Shown in pieces: positions 16,484 through 26,007 of a stretch of 64,000 bases of DNA; position 1 is the first letter of the stretch; every line of letters begins with the position of its first letter. The stretch covers positions 1 to 64,000 of the forward strand of contig JACPFT010000005.1 of NCBI GenBank assembly GCA_016182845.1, in the 5' to 3' direction. The DNA comes from Gammaproteobacteria bacterium. GTDB lineage: Bacteria > Pseudomonadota > Gammaproteobacteria > Enterobacterales > Permianibacteraceae. The notes below the pieces were generated by a model. That model ran no database searches. It worked only from the letters and a program-made list of their open reading frames with translations, and was not told where the DNA came from. Position numbers and translations under genes: made by a program.

Positions 16484-18409
16484 ATGCCCGCAATCAAACT
16501 TCCGGACGGTTCGGTCCGCAGCTTCGACGCCCCGGTCACGGTTCACGACGTGGCGGCCAATATCGGCGCCGGCCTCGCCAAGGCCGCCTTGGCCGGCAAG
16601 GTGGACGGCAAGCTGGTGGACACCAGCCATCTCATCAGCGCCGATTGCGAGCTTGCCATCATCACCGACAAGAATGCCGAAGGTCTGGACGTCATCCGCC
16701 ACTCGACGGCGCATTTGCTGGCTCAGGCGGTCAAGTCCCTGTTCCCGGAAGCCCAGGTCACCATCGGCCCGGTCATCGATGACGGCTTCTATTACGATTT
16801 CAGCTATTCCCGCCCGTTTACGCCGGAAGACCTGGAAAAGATCGAGGCCCGCATGGCCGAGCTGGCCAAGGCCGATCAGAAGGTCGAGCGCAGCCTGATG
16901 CCGCGCGACGAGGCCGTGCAGTTCTTCCTGGGCCTGGGCGAGAAGTACAAGGCCGAGCTCATCGCCTCCATCCCGTCCAACGAAGACATCTCCCTGTACC
17001 GCCAGGGCGAGTTTATCGATCTCTGCCGTGGCCCCCATGTGCCCTCCACTGGCAAGCTGCAGGCCTTCAAGCTCATGAAGGTGGCCGGCGCCTATTGGCG
17101 CGGCGACTCCAAGAACGAGATGCTGCAGCGCGTGTACGGCACGGCCTGGACCAATAAGAAGGACCTGGACGCTTATCTGCACCGCCTGGAAGAGGCCGAG
17201 AAGCGCGATCACCGCAAGATCGGCCGTGCCCTCGAGCTGTTCCATCTCCAGGAAGAGGCTCCGGGCATGGTGTTCTGGCACGACAAGGGCTGGACCATCT
17301 ACAAGGAAGTGGAGAACTACATCCGAGGCCGCGTGCGCAAGGCCGGCTACCAGGAAGTGCGCACTCCGCAAGTCGTCGACCTGTCGCTCTGGGAGCGTTC
17401 GGGCCACTGGGGCAAGTACCAGCAGAACATGTTCACGACGGCGAGCGAGAACCGCGAGTACGCCATCAAGCCCATGAACTGCCCCTGCCATATCCAGATC
17501 TATAATCAGGGCCTGCATTCCTACCGAGAGCTGCCCCTGCGCATGGCCGAGTTCGGTTCCTGCCACCGCAACGAACCCTCGGGCGCCCTGCACGGCATCA
17601 TGCGCGTGCGCGGCTTCACCCAGGATGACGGTCATATCTTCTGTACGGAAGATCAGATCCCATCCGAGGTCGCCTCCTTCATGGACCTGCTGTACTCGGT
17701 CTATGACGATTTCGGCTTCTCCGACGTGATTATCAAGCTGTCCACCCGCCCGGCGGAGCGCGTGGGCTCGGACGAGGTCTGGGATAAGGCCGAGGCCGCT
17801 CTGGAAATTGCCTTGCGCAACAAGGGCTTGCCCTTCGAGATCCAGCCGGGCGAGGGCGCCTTCTACGGTCCCAAGGTCGAATTCACCCTGCGCGATTCCA
17901 TCGGCCGCCACTGGCAGTGCGGCACGATCCAGGTGGATTTCAACATGCCGACGCGCCTACAGGCCGAGTTCGTGGCGGAGGATTCCAGTCGCCAGACCCC
18001 GGTCATGCTGCATCGCGCCATCCTCGGTTCCCTGGAGCGCTTCATCGGCATCCTCATCGAGGAATACGAGGGCAAGTTCCCGCTCTGGCTGGCGCCGGTC
18101 CAGGCCGTGGCCATGGGCATCACCGACAAACACGGCGAATACGTCCAGGAAGTGACGAACTTCCTGACGGAAAAGGGCTTCCGCGTCAATGCGGACTTGA
18201 GAAATGAGAAGATCAACCGTAAAATCCGCGACCATGCCCTCATGCGCGTCCCCTACCTGCTGGTAGCCGGTGACCGTGAGGTTGAATCGCGGACCGTCGC
18301 TTTGCGTACGCGCTCCGGCAAGGATCTCGGCAGCATCGCCCTCGATGCCCTGGCCGAGAAATTTGCGGAAGGCGTAGCGGCGCGCGGCCGTTTTGTTTTG
18401 GAGGAATAG
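16484..18409 (+). CDS. thrS: threonyl-tRNA synthetase
   Basis: 641 residues, standard length. The order is N-terminal TGS domain ([12 protein letters not shown]), editing domain with [12 protein letters not shown], class II catalytic core with motif 2 ([13 protein letters not shown]) and the zinc-binding [10 protein letters not shown], then a C-terminal anticodon-binding domain. It charges tRNA-Thr and clears mischarged serine. It heads the translation operon thrS-infC-rpmI-rplT; infC starts 3 bases after the stop. The 113 bases between the upstream terminator and the start show no obvious operator mimic that I can recognise. Confidence 0.98.
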   Translation: MPAIKLPDGSVRSFDAPVTVHDVAANIGAGLAKAALAGKVDGKLVDTSHLISADCELAIITDKNAEGLDVIRHSTAHLLAQAVKSLFPEAQVTIGPVIDDGFYYDFSYSRPFTPEDLEKIEARMAELAKADQKVERSLMPRDEAVQFFLGLGEKYKAELIASIPSNEDISLYRQGEFIDLCRGPHVPSTGKLQAFKLMKVAGAYWRGDSKNEMLQRVYGTAWTNKKDLDAYLHRLEEAEKRDHRKIGRALELFHLQEEAPGMVFWHDKGWTIYKEVENYIRGRVRKAGYQEVRTPQVVDLSLWERSGHWGKYQQNMFTTASENREYAIKPMNCPCHIQIYNQGLHSYRELPLRMAEFGSCHRNEPSGALHGIMRVRGFTQDDGHIFCTEDQIPSEVASFMDLLYSVYDDFGFSDVIIKLSTRPAERVGSDEVWDKAEAALEIALRNKGLPFEIQPGEGAFYGPKVEFTLRDSIGRHWQCGTIQVDFNMPTRLQAEFVAEDSSRQTPVMLHRAILGSLERFIGILIEEYEGKFPLWLAPVQAVAMGITDKHGEYVQEVTNFLTEKGFRVNADLRNEKINRKIRDHALMRVPYLLVAGDREVESRTVALRTRSGKDLGSIALDALAEKFAEGVAARGRFVLEE

Positions 18410-18412
18410 GTT

Positions 18413-18961
18413 ATCAGATCGCCAACTCGTGCCCCCGAGGCCAGTAAGAACCCCAATCGCATCAACAATGAGATCCGTGGAGTGCCCCAGGTTCGCCTGA
18501 TCGGTGCGGAAGGGGAACAAATCGGCGTGGTGTCCATCCGCGAGGCTCAGGCCATGGCGGATGAGGCCGATCTGGATCTGGTGGAAATCTCGGCTCAGGC
18601 CGATCCGCCGGTGTGTCGTGTCATGGACTACGGCAAATACCTGTTCCAAACGAGCAAGCAGAAGGCCGAGGCCAAGAAGAACCAGCGTCAGATGCAGGTC
18701 AAGGAAATCAAGTTCCGGCCGGGCACCGACGAGGGGGACTACCAGGTCAAGCTGAAAGCCCTGAACCGCTTCCTGGAAGAAGGCGACAAGGCCAAGATCA
18801 CCTTGCGTTTCCGCGGCCGTGAAATGGCTCACCAAGAGCTGGGTACCAAGCTCCTGGAGCGCGTGCAGAACGATCTGCTCGAAGTCGGCACGGTGGAGTC
18901 CTTCCCGAAGATGGAAGGCCGCCAGATGATCATGGTCATCGCGCCGAAGAAGAAAAAGTAA
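18413..18961 (+). CDS. infC: translation initiation factor IF-3, ATC start codon
   Basis: 182 residues if started at the ATC at 18413. GGAGG at 18400-18404 lies 8 bases upstream, and the N-terminus then reads [20 protein letters not shown], the expected IF-3 opening. The next usable start (GTG at 18482) would remove 23 residues and the conserved INNEIR segment. The protein continues with [14 protein letters not shown], the lysine-rich linker ([14 protein letters not shown]) and the C-terminal domain. IF-3 binds the 30S subunit and rejects initiation at non-canonical codons, so its own ATC start implies self-limiting translation, as known for AUU in E. coli. Confidence 0.95.
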   Translation: MRSPTRAPEASKNPNRINNEIRGVPQVRLIGAEGEQIGVVSIREAQAMADEADLDLVEISAQADPPVCRVMDYGKYLFQTSKQKAEAKKNQRQMQVKEIKFRPGTDEGDYQVKLKALNRFLEEGDKAKITLRFRGREMAHQELGTKLLERVQNDLLEVGTVESFPKMEGRQMIMVIAPKKKK

Positions 18962-18971
18962 GGGGCTTGGA

Positions 18972-19020
18972 GCGAACGTCCTTCGATATGCGCCTTGCGG
19001 CGCTACTCAGGACGAACGGT
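18972..19020. repeat. REP-like palindrome, family 1 copy
   Basis: The stretch carries TTCGATATGCGCC, then GGCGCTACTCAGGACGAACGG. The core GCGCC/GGCGC pairs around TTGC. Related copies are at 46770-46878 and 54944-55048. It fills most of the 186-base gap between infC and rpmI; the remainder shows no gene. Confidence 0.65.
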
Positions 19021-19147
19021 TTGAGTCTCTTCACGGCCTGGCGGTTAGCGCCACCTTGCCGTCACCGCAGCCCCAGTAAGGCAGACAACGATCGCGCCAG
19101 TCCGGCACGATGGCCTTGATAGGGGTAATCGACTTGTGGAGTCAACC

Positions 19148-19345
19148 ATGTCGAAGCTGAAGACGAAGCGCGCTGCTGCCAAGCGCTTCAAGAAGACCGC
19201 CTCCGGCGGTTACAAGCACAAGCAGTCTCACCTGCGCCATATCCTGACCTCCAAGGCCAGCAAGCGTAAGCGTCAGCTGGGCCCGAAGGCCATGGTCGCC
19301 GCGGCCGACGTGCCGTCCATCGACCGTTGCTTGCCGTACCTGTAA
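19148..19345 (+). CDS. rpmI: ribosomal protein L35
   Basis: 65 residues, very basic: [20 protein letters not shown] at the start and [15 protein letters not shown] in the middle, both L35 hallmarks. I choose the ATG at 19148, with GGAG 7 bases upstream, over the GTG 12 bases earlier, since L35 starts with MSKLKTKR or similar. It is part of the 50S subunit and is paired with rplT 13 bases downstream. Confidence 0.97.
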   Translation: MSKLKTKRAAAKRFKKTASGGYKHKQSHLRHILTSKASKRKRQLGPKAMVAAADVPSIDRCLPYL

Positions 19346-19358
19346 GGAGGAATGAAGA

Positions 19359-19718
19359 ATGGCTCGTGTTAAGCGTGGTGTACAGGCTCGTGCCCGTCAC
19401 AAAAAAGTTCTGAAGGCCGCCAAGGGTTATTACGGTGCACGCTCGCGCGTGTTCCGCGTTGCCAAGCAGGCCGTCATCAAGGCCGCTCAGTACGCCTACC
19501 GTGACCGCCGTCAGAAGAAGCGTCAGTTCCGCGTGCTCTGGATCGCCCGTATCAATGCGGCGGCCCGTGAGTTCGGCCTGTCCTACAGCCGTTTCATCAA
19601 CGGTCTGAAGAAGGCTTCCATCGTCGTCGACCGCCGCGTGCTGGCCGACCTGGCGGTGTTCGATAAGGCGGCTTTTGGCGCCCTGGCTGATAAAGCCAAG
19701 GCCAGCCTGTCCGCCTAA
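19359..19718 (+). CDS. rplT: ribosomal protein L20
   Basis: 119 residues. The start [19 protein letters not shown] and the central [16 protein letters not shown] are diagnostic. L20 is an early 50S assembly protein, and in many bacteria it represses its own operon by binding the mRNA; I cannot show the binding site here. A strong Shine-Dalgarno (AAGGAGG) lies upstream, and a terminator follows 24 bases after the stop. Confidence 0.98.
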   Translation: MARVKRGVQARARHKKVLKAAKGYYGARSRVFRVAKQAVIKAAQYAYRDRRQKKRQFRVLWIARINAAAREFGLSYSRFINGLKKASIVVDRRVLADLAVFDKAAFGALADKAKASLSA

Positions 19719-19742
19719 ATCGTCCCTAATAAGACGGTTTTG

Positions 19743-19776
19743 AAGGGGAAGGGCCTTGGGCTCCTTCCCCTTTTTT
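19743..19776 (+). terminator. terminator after rplT
   Basis: AAGGGGAAGG pairs with CCTTCCCCTT around a 10-base loop and runs into TTTTTT. It separates rplT from pheS, though read-through is common in this operon. Confidence 0.85.
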
Positions 19777-19794
19777 GTTTGGGGAAAAGACGGG

Positions 19795-19899
19795 ATTAAC
19801 CGCCAAGGCGCAAAGGCGCCAAGAGACGAACGGGGTCTTAGGCCCGGCGGCACTCCGTCTTCTTTCTTGTCTCGGCGCCTTTGCGCCTTGGCGGTTAAT
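19795..19899. repeat. long perfect inverted repeat, family 2
   Basis: Arms at 19795-19820 and 19874-19899 are exact reverse complements over 26 bases, built from the motif ACCGCCAAGGCGC. The 53-base centre is not conserved by eye. Related copies flank der and xseA. Confidence 0.85.
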
Positions 19900-19939
19900 T
19901 CTGGATTCCATAACCGAGTCATTCCCTCAGCCAGCCTGA

Positions 19940-20989
<1,050 letters not shown>

Positions 20990-21000
20990 GCATGGTGATT

Positions 21001-21033
21001 CCGTTCATCCTTCGACAAGCTCAGGACGAACGG
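21001..21033. repeat. short palindrome, TTCGACAAGCTCAGGACGAACGG type
   Basis: CCGTTC at the left and GAACGG at the right pair, with TCCT/AGGA inside. A related unit occurs at 40944-41052. Confidence 0.65.
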
Positions 21034-21048
21034 AGCGATCGCAGAGGC

Positions 21049-21126
21049 GTAGGGCGGGTTAGCGTAGCGTAACCCGCCATTTCGAATACTTTGGCGGGTT
21101 ACGGCCTGCGGCCTAACCCGCCCTAC
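21049..21126. repeat. inverted repeat, GTAGGGCGGGTTA family
   Basis: Arms GTAGGGCGGGTTA (21049-21061) and TAACCCGCCCTAC (21114-21126) are exact complements. Inside, further GGCGGGTTACG/CGTAACCCGCC segments can form nested hairpins. It lies between pheS and pheT and only this copy is present. Confidence 0.8.
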
Positions 21127-21144
21127 GAGTAAGGTTAGAGAGAG

Positions 21145-23520
21145 ATGAAATTCAGCGAACAATGGTTGCGTGAACTGGCGGCGAGCACCCTGCCCACCGC
21201 CGACCTGGGCCATCAGCTCACCATGGCGGGCCTGGAAGTGGACGCCGTCGAACCGGTGGCCGGCAAGTTCTCCGGCATCGTGGTCGGCCATATCGTCGAG
21301 TGCGAGCAACACCCGGACGCCGACAAGCTGCGCGTCACCAAGGTTGATGCCGGCACCGGCGAACTCCTGCAGGTGGTCTGCGGCGCCCCCAATGCCCGAG
21401 TCGGCATCAAGGTGCCCTTCGCCATGATCGGCGCGGAGCTGCCAGGCCTCGCCATCAAGAAAGCCAAGCTGCGCGGCGTGGAGTCCTTCGGCATGCTCTG
21501 CTCGGCCCGCGAGCTGGGCATGAGCGAGGATCATGCCGGCCTGCTGGAGCTGCCGGCCGATGCGCCCGTGGGCCAGGACCTGCGTGCCTGGCTGAAACTG
21601 GACGACAACAGCATCGAGCTGGGCCTGACCCCGAACCGCGGCGACTGCCTCGGCCATCTGGGCGTGGCCCGCGAGATGGCCGTGCTTAACAAGCTGCCCC
21701 TGGCCATGCCGGATTGCAGCCCGGTGGCTCCCGGCATCGACGAAGTGCGCACGGTCACCCTCAAGGCCCCGGCCGCCTGCCCGCGTTACCTGGGTCGCGT
21801 GATCCGCGGCATCGACCGCAGCGCGACGACGCCGCTGTGGATGGTGGAGAAGCTGCGCCGCGCCGGCCTGCGCGCCATCAGCCCCTGCGTCGACGTCACC
21901 AACTACCTGCTCCTGGAGCTCGGCCATCCCATGCATGCCTTCGATCTGAACGAGATCGAGGGCGGCATCGTCGTGCGTCTGCCGGAAGCCGGCGAGACCC
22001 TGACCCTCTTGGACGGCAAGACCGTCGAGCTGCAGGCGGACACCCTGCTGATCGCCGACGACAAGAAGCCCTTGGCCCTGGCCGGCATCATGGGCGGCGA
22101 ACATTCGGGCATCGCCGACGGCTCCACCGACATCTTCCTGGAAGCGGCCTTCTTCCATCCTTTACATATCGCCGGCCGCGCCCGCCGCTACGGCCTGCAC
22201 ACCGACGCTTCGCACCGCTACGAGCGCGGCGTCGATCCGGCCCTGCAGCGCGCCGCCATGGAACGCGCCACGCGCCTCTTGCTCGATATCGTCGGCGGCC
22301 GGGCCGGCCCCATCGTAGAGGCGGTCTCCGAGGAGCACCTGCCCAAGCGCGAGGCCATCTTCCTGCGCCGTGGCCGCATCGCCCGCATCCTCGGCGCGAC
22401 GCTGCCCGATGCCGAAGTGGTCGATATCCTGAGCCGATTGGGCATGCAAGTCGAAGAAGCGGGCGAGGGCTGGTCGGTCGTGCCGCCGTCCTGGCGTTTC
22501 GACATGGCGATCGAAGTGGACCTCATCGAGGAGTTGGCGCGCGTGCACGGCTATAACGAACTGCCCACCACGCCGCCCCTGGCCGATCTCTCCATGAGCG
22601 GTCGCCGCGAGCAGGACCTGGATGCCCGCCGATTCCGCGATGTCCTGGTGGCACGCGGCTACCAGGAGGCCATCACTTTCAGCTTCGTGGATGCCAAGCT
22701 CATCGAGCAGACTACGCCGGGCGTGCAGGGGCTGGCCCTGATGAACCCGATTTCGGCGGACTTAGGAGTCATGCGCACCAGCGTGCTGCAGGGCCTGCTC
22801 AAGGCGGCCATTCACAACCAGAACCGCCAGCAGAACCGCATTCGTTTCGTGGAGACCGGCCTGCGCTTCGTGCCCGAGACCGGGGGCCTCAAGCAGGAGC
22901 CCGTGCTGGCCGGCCTTATCATGGGGCCGCGCCTGCCGGAATCTTGGGCCCATGGCGGCGACAAGGTGGACTTCTTCGATCTGAAGGCCGATGTGGAGGC
23001 CCTGCAGGCGGCCACCGGCGCGGCGGGCGAGTTCCGATTCGTCCCGGGCAGCCACCCCGCCCTGCATCCCGGTCAGTGCGCCGAGCTGAAGCGCGGCGAG
23101 GCCACGGTCGGCTTCCTGGGCGCCCTGCATCCGGAGCTGGTGCAGAAGCTGGACCTGAACAGCACGCCCTATGTCTTCGAGCTGGCCCTGCCGGTTCTGA
23201 GCCAGGGCGGCCTGCCGGCCTTCAAGCCCCTGTCGGCCTTCCCGGCGGTGCGCCGCGATCTGGCGGTGATCGTCGACGAGGCGGTCAGCGCCCAGGCCCT
23301 GAGCGACGCAATCCGCGCGGCGGCCGGCGAACTTCTCCAGGATTTGAAGGTCTTTGACGTGTATCGCGGCAAAGGCGTTGATTCTGGACGAAAAAGTGTC
23401 GCTCTGGGCTTGACCTTGCAGGATTCTTCGCGCACGCTTAATGACGCGGAAGTGACTGAAATCATTGAGAAGGTTGTCGGGACGCTCGGAACCGGGCTGG
23501 GCGCGACCTTAAGGGACTAG
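21145..23520 (+). CDS. pheT: phenylalanyl-tRNA synthetase beta subunit
   Basis: 791 residues, full length. The order is an N-terminal EMAP/OB tRNA-binding domain (VVGHIVECEQHPDADKLRV, about 48-66), the B3/B4 editing domain (RAISPCVDVTNYLLLELGHP), B5 domain, catalytic-like core (FSFVDAKLIEQ), and a C-terminal anticodon-binding ferredoxin-like domain (FPAVRRDLAVIVDE). It edits Tyr-tRNA-Phe and binds the tRNA. It follows pheS and precedes ihfA by 54 bases. Confidence 0.98.
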   Translation: MKFSEQWLRELAASTLPTADLGHQLTMAGLEVDAVEPVAGKFSGIVVGHIVECEQHPDADKLRVTKVDAGTGELLQVVCGAPNARVGIKVPFAMIGAELPGLAIKKAKLRGVESFGMLCSARELGMSEDHAGLLELPADAPVGQDLRAWLKLDDNSIELGLTPNRGDCLGHLGVAREMAVLNKLPLAMPDCSPVAPGIDEVRTVTLKAPAACPRYLGRVIRGIDRSATTPLWMVEKLRRAGLRAISPCVDVTNYLLLELGHPMHAFDLNEIEGGIVVRLPEAGETLTLLDGKTVELQADTLLIADDKKPLALAGIMGGEHSGIADGSTDIFLEAAFFHPLHIAGRARRYGLHTDASHRYERGVDPALQRAAMERATRLLLDIVGGRAGPIVEAVSEEHLPKREAIFLRRGRIARILGATLPDAEVVDILSRLGMQVEEAGEGWSVVPPSWRFDMAIEVDLIEELARVHGYNELPTTPPLADLSMSGRREQDLDARRFRDVLVARGYQEAITFSFVDAKLIEQTTPGVQGLALMNPISADLGVMRTSVLQGLLKAAIHNQNRQQNRIRFVETGLRFVPETGGLKQEPVLAGLIMGPRLPESWAHGGDKVDFFDLKADVEALQAATGAAGEFRFVPGSHPALHPGQCAELKRGEATVGFLGALHPELVQKLDLNSTPYVFELALPVLSQGGLPAFKPLSAFPAVRRDLAVIVDEAVSAQALSDAIRAAAGELLQDLKVFDVYRGKGVDSGRKSVALGLTLQDSSRTLNDAEVTEIIEKVVGTLGTGLGATLRD

Positions 23521-23574
23521 TGAGCGGCTGTCGAAAACCGACGCGCCGCTCGATATCGGTGCGAGGGTGAACAC

Positions 23575-23874
23575 ATGGCGCTGACCAAGGCCGAGATCGC
23601 GGAACGCTTGTTCGATGAGCTGGGGCTCAACAAGCGGGAAGCCAAGGAACTGGTGGAGCTCTTCTTCGAGGAAATTCGGCAGGCGCTGGAAGCCGGCGAG
23701 CAGGTCAAGCTCTCCGGCTTCGGCAACTTCGACTTACGCAAGAAGAACCAGCGGCCTGGCCGCAATCCCAAGACCGGCGAGGAAATCCCCATCACGGCCA
23801 GGCGCGTGGTGACTTTCCGTCCGGGTCAGAAGCTCAAGGCACGCGTGGAAGCCTATGCTGGAACTGAGCAATAA
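23575..23874 (+). CDS. ihfA: integration host factor alpha subunit
   Basis: 99 residues of the HU/IHF family. [20 protein letters not shown] opens the dimerisation helices, and [20 protein letters not shown] with TGEEIPI forms the DNA-intercalating arm (Pro in RPGRNP). The position after pheT is the classical one for ihfA rather than ihfB or HU. It bends DNA at specific sites in transcription and recombination. Its last 20 bases overlap the MerR-like gene. Confidence 0.95.
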   Translation: MALTKAEIAERLFDELGLNKREAKELVELFFEEIRQALEAGEQVKLSGFGNFDLRKKNQRPGRNPKTGEEIPITARRVVTFRPGQKLKARVEAYAGTEQ

Positions 23875-24220
23875 CAACGAGCTGCCGCCCATCCCGGCCA
23901 AACGTTACTTCGCCATCGGCGAGGTCAGCGAGCTCTGTGATGTGAAGCCTCATGTGCTGCGCTATTGGGAGCAGGAGTTTCCCCAGCTCAAGCCGGTCAA
24001 GCGACGGGGCAATCGCCGTTACTATCAACGCGAGGATGTGCTGATCATCCGCCAGATCCGTTCCCTGCTCTATGAGGAAGGCTTCACCATCGGCGGCGCG
24101 CGCCAGCAACTCAGTAATAATGAGGGTGACGACAAGCAGAAGCAGCGTGCCGTGGTCGCCAAGCTGGTCGAGGAACTGGAAGAGATCCTCGAGTTGCTGA
24201 AAGGGCCGGTAAAGAAATAA
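23855..24220 (+). CDS. MerR-family transcriptional regulator
   Basis: 121 residues. An N-terminal winged helix ([26 protein letters not shown], about 17-42, then [13 protein letters not shown]) is followed by a short coiled-coil. It lacks the cysteine effector-binding tail of metal sensors. This short MerR-like protein always follows ihfA in many proteobacteria; its targets are unknown. The start overlaps ihfA by 20 bases, suggesting translational coupling. A terminator and tRNA-Pro follow. Confidence 0.9.
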   Translation: MLELSNNNELPPIPAKRYFAIGEVSELCDVKPHVLRYWEQEFPQLKPVKRRGNRRYYQREDVLIIRQIRSLLYEEGFTIGGARQQLSNNEGDDKQKQRAVVAKLVEELEEILELLKGPVKK

Positions 24221-24259
24221 TCCCTCGCTGCCTGCCCCGCCGGTTCGAACCGGGAACCC

Positions 24260-24283
24260 AAGACCGCCAAGGCGGTCTTTTTT
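24260..24283 (+). terminator. terminator of the pheST-ihfA-merR operon
   Basis: AAGACCGCC and GGCGGTCTT pair with a 2-base loop and are followed by four T. Confidence 0.85.
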
Positions 24284-24333
24284 ATGGGCGCGGCGCAGGA
24301 TTTCGCCGAGTGCATTCTCATGCACAAAGCTTG

Positions 24334-24362
24334 TTGCCGGCCCGGATCTTTTTCGGTAAGAT
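24334..24362 (+). promoter_or_regulatory. sigma70 promoter of tRNA-Pro
   Basis: TTGCCG (24334-24339) and TAAGAT (24357-24362) are 17 bases apart, and the tRNA begins 13 bases after the -10 box. Confidence 0.6.
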
Positions 24363-24374
24363 GCGCCCTCTTTT

Positions 24375-24451
24375 CGGAGCGTAGCGCAGCCTGGTAGCGC
24401 ACTTGCATGGGGTGCAAGGGGTCGAGAGTTCAAATCTCTCCGTTCCGACCA
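24375..24451 (+). tRNA. tRNA-Pro(GGG)
   Basis: 77 bases. The acceptor stem CGGAGCG/CGTTCCG, D arm GCGCAGCCTGGTAGCGC, anticodon GGG at 24409-24411 in loop ATGGGGT, and T arm GAGTTCAAATC are present, and CCA is encoded. Confidence 0.95.
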
Positions 24452-24516
24452 AATACAATCAAGGGCTTGGATCGTGAGATCCAGGCCCTTGTCGTTTCCG
24501 GAGTCCGTTTCCCTTC

Positions 24517-24750
24517 ATGGAGCAACAGCGCTTACGCCGCCGACTGGCCTTGCATGGGGGCGTGGGCATGCTCTGCGGTTTGGGCCTGGCGATTTCCCTC
24601 CTCGCGGAATTGACCGAACCGGCGGCACGGCCGGCGCTGCTGCATTTCCTCGGCGGCCTGATCGCGGCCGTGCTGGGCGGCCTGCACGATGTCCGACACG
24701 TGGGCGCAGGGCGGCGCGCGGCGTCGGATGCCCTGTCTGGAGCCGATTGA
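24517..24750 (+). CDS. small hypothetical membrane protein
   Basis: 77 residues with two hydrophobic stretches (about 14-30 and 41-55) and basic ends, compatible with a two-helix inner-membrane protein. I do not recognise a family. No convincing ribosome binding site precedes the ATG, and overlapping frames on the other strand are also open, so it may be a chance frame. It lies between tRNA-Pro and the RND pump operon, on the same strand as the pump. Confidence 0.35.
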   Translation: MEQQRLRRRLALHGGVGMLCGLGLAISLLAELTEPAARPALLHFLGGLIAAVLGGLHDVRHVGAGRRAASDALSGAD

Positions 24751-24769
24751 GGGCGAATCGGCGATGCAC

Positions 24770-24790
24770 AGCGTAACAATTCGTTACGCT
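24770..24790. promoter_or_regulatory. perfect palindrome upstream of the RND pump, candidate operator
   Basis: AGCGTAAC (24770-24777) and GTTACGCT (24783-24790) are exact reverse complements with a 5-base spacer, no T-tract follows, and the next gene starts 77 bases on. The size fits a dimeric repressor site such as a TetR-type operator. No regulator gene is adjacent. Confidence 0.5.
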
Positions 24791-24867
24791 TTCGAAATCT
24801 CCCTCATCAGAGCATCGGGTATAAGGTGTCTTATTCTTCTATAACACCACTCGCGACGGACTTGTCC

Positions 24868-25995
24868 ATGAAACGCACACTCGCTCTCCTACCCCTGGTT
24901 GTGGCCCTGGCGGCCTGTTCCGGCGGCGAAACGCCCGTGGAAAACACTGCGCCCACCAAGCCCCTGCTGTTGTTGAGCCAGGACCTGCTGACTGTCGAAA
25001 TGGGCGAGCTGGCCCAGGGCCCGGTGGTCTCCGGTTCCTTGCAGCCTGAGCGTCAGGCGGATCTGCGTGCCGAGGTATCGGGTGTCGTGCTACAGGTGCA
25101 CAAGGACAATGGCGATCTGGTGAAGAAGGGCGATTTGCTCCTGGTCATCGATCCCACGGCCATTCGCGATCAACTGCTCTCCGCCCAAGAGGCCGAGCGG
25201 GCCGCCGATATCGCCCTGGATCAGGCCGAGCGCCAGCTGAAACGCTGGACTTCCATGTCCAAGAAGGGCCTGGTGGCGGCCGAGACTCTGGAAGGCGCCG
25301 AGCTGAAACGCAATCAGTCCCAGTCGGAACTGGCATCGGCTCGAGCCCGTGTCGTCGAGGCGCGCCAACGCCTGGAGAAGACCGAGGTGCGCGCGCCCTT
25401 CGACGGCATTCTGTCCGGGCGTTTGGTGTCCGCGGGGGATACCGCGCAAGTCGGCAAGGAGCTGATGAAGGTGGTGGATCCGCGCAGCATGCGCTTCGAG
25501 GGCTTTGTCGCCGCCGATCAAGCGGGCCGGGTCAAGGTGGGCGACGGCGTCAATTTCCGCGTGAATGGGTATGCCGGCAAGACCTTCGAAGGCGGCGTGC
25601 AGCGCATCAATCCCATCGCCGACGCCATGACCCGCCAGGTGCAGATGCTGGTGTCGGTGCCGACCGACGAGCAGCTGGTGGCTGGGCTTTATGCCGAGGG
25701 CATGGTCCGTGTGGCCAGCGAAAGCGCGATCCTGGTGCCTGAATCGGCCCTGGTCCAGGATGGCGACACGCATTTCGTCTGGCGCCTGCGCGCCGCCAGC
25801 CTGAGCCGCATCCCTGTAGTCCTCGGCCAGCGCAACGAGCGTGACGGCCGCTATGCCATTCGCAGCGGCCTCACGGCCGGCGAGCAGGTCCTGCGCCATC
25901 CCCAGGGGGCGCTCAAGGACGGCGGCAAGGTCCAGTTGGCGGACAAGGCGATGGGTGGTGCGCCGGTCGTGGCTTCGGCGTCGGCCGGCGAATAA
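24868..25995 (+). CDS. RND efflux periplasmic adaptor (membrane fusion) lipoprotein
   Basis: 375 residues. The signal peptide ends in a lipobox (VVALAAC), so the mature protein is lipid-anchored. ADLRAEVSGVVLQVHKDNGDLVKKGDLLLVID is the first lipoyl half, and an alpha-hairpin (about residues 95-160) is followed by VRAPFDGILSGRLVSAGDTAQ as the second half, then beta-barrel and membrane-proximal domains. It links the RND pump to an outer-membrane channel. I use the ATG at 24868, where the signal peptide begins. The permease gene starts 12 bases after its stop. No outer-membrane factor gene is nearby. Confidence 0.92.
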   Translation: MKRTLALLPLVVALAACSGGETPVENTAPTKPLLLLSQDLLTVEMGELAQGPVVSGSLQPERQADLRAEVSGVVLQVHKDNGDLVKKGDLLLVIDPTAIRDQLLSAQEAERAADIALDQAERQLKRWTSMSKKGLVAAETLEGAELKRNQSQSELASARARVVEARQRLEKTEVRAPFDGILSGRLVSAGDTAQVGKELMKVVDPRSMRFEGFVAADQAGRVKVGDGVNFRVNGYAGKTFEGGVQRINPIADAMTRQVQMLVSVPTDEQLVAGLYAEGMVRVASESAILVPESALVQDGDTHFVWRLRAASLSRIPVVLGQRNERDGRYAIRSGLTAGEQVLRHPQGALKDGGKVQLADKAMGGAPVVASASAGE

Positions 25996-26007
25996 GGGGA
26001 TAGTGGC

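Noticed and set aside
18482-18961. IF-3 starting at the GTG at 18482
   Set aside because: It drops the conserved INNEIR segment and lacks a good ribosome binding site, while the ATC at 18413 has GGAGG at the right distance.
19795-19899. CRISPR array or attachment site
   Set aside because: The arms are one inverted pair with no direct repeat spacing, and no cas or integrase gene is present.
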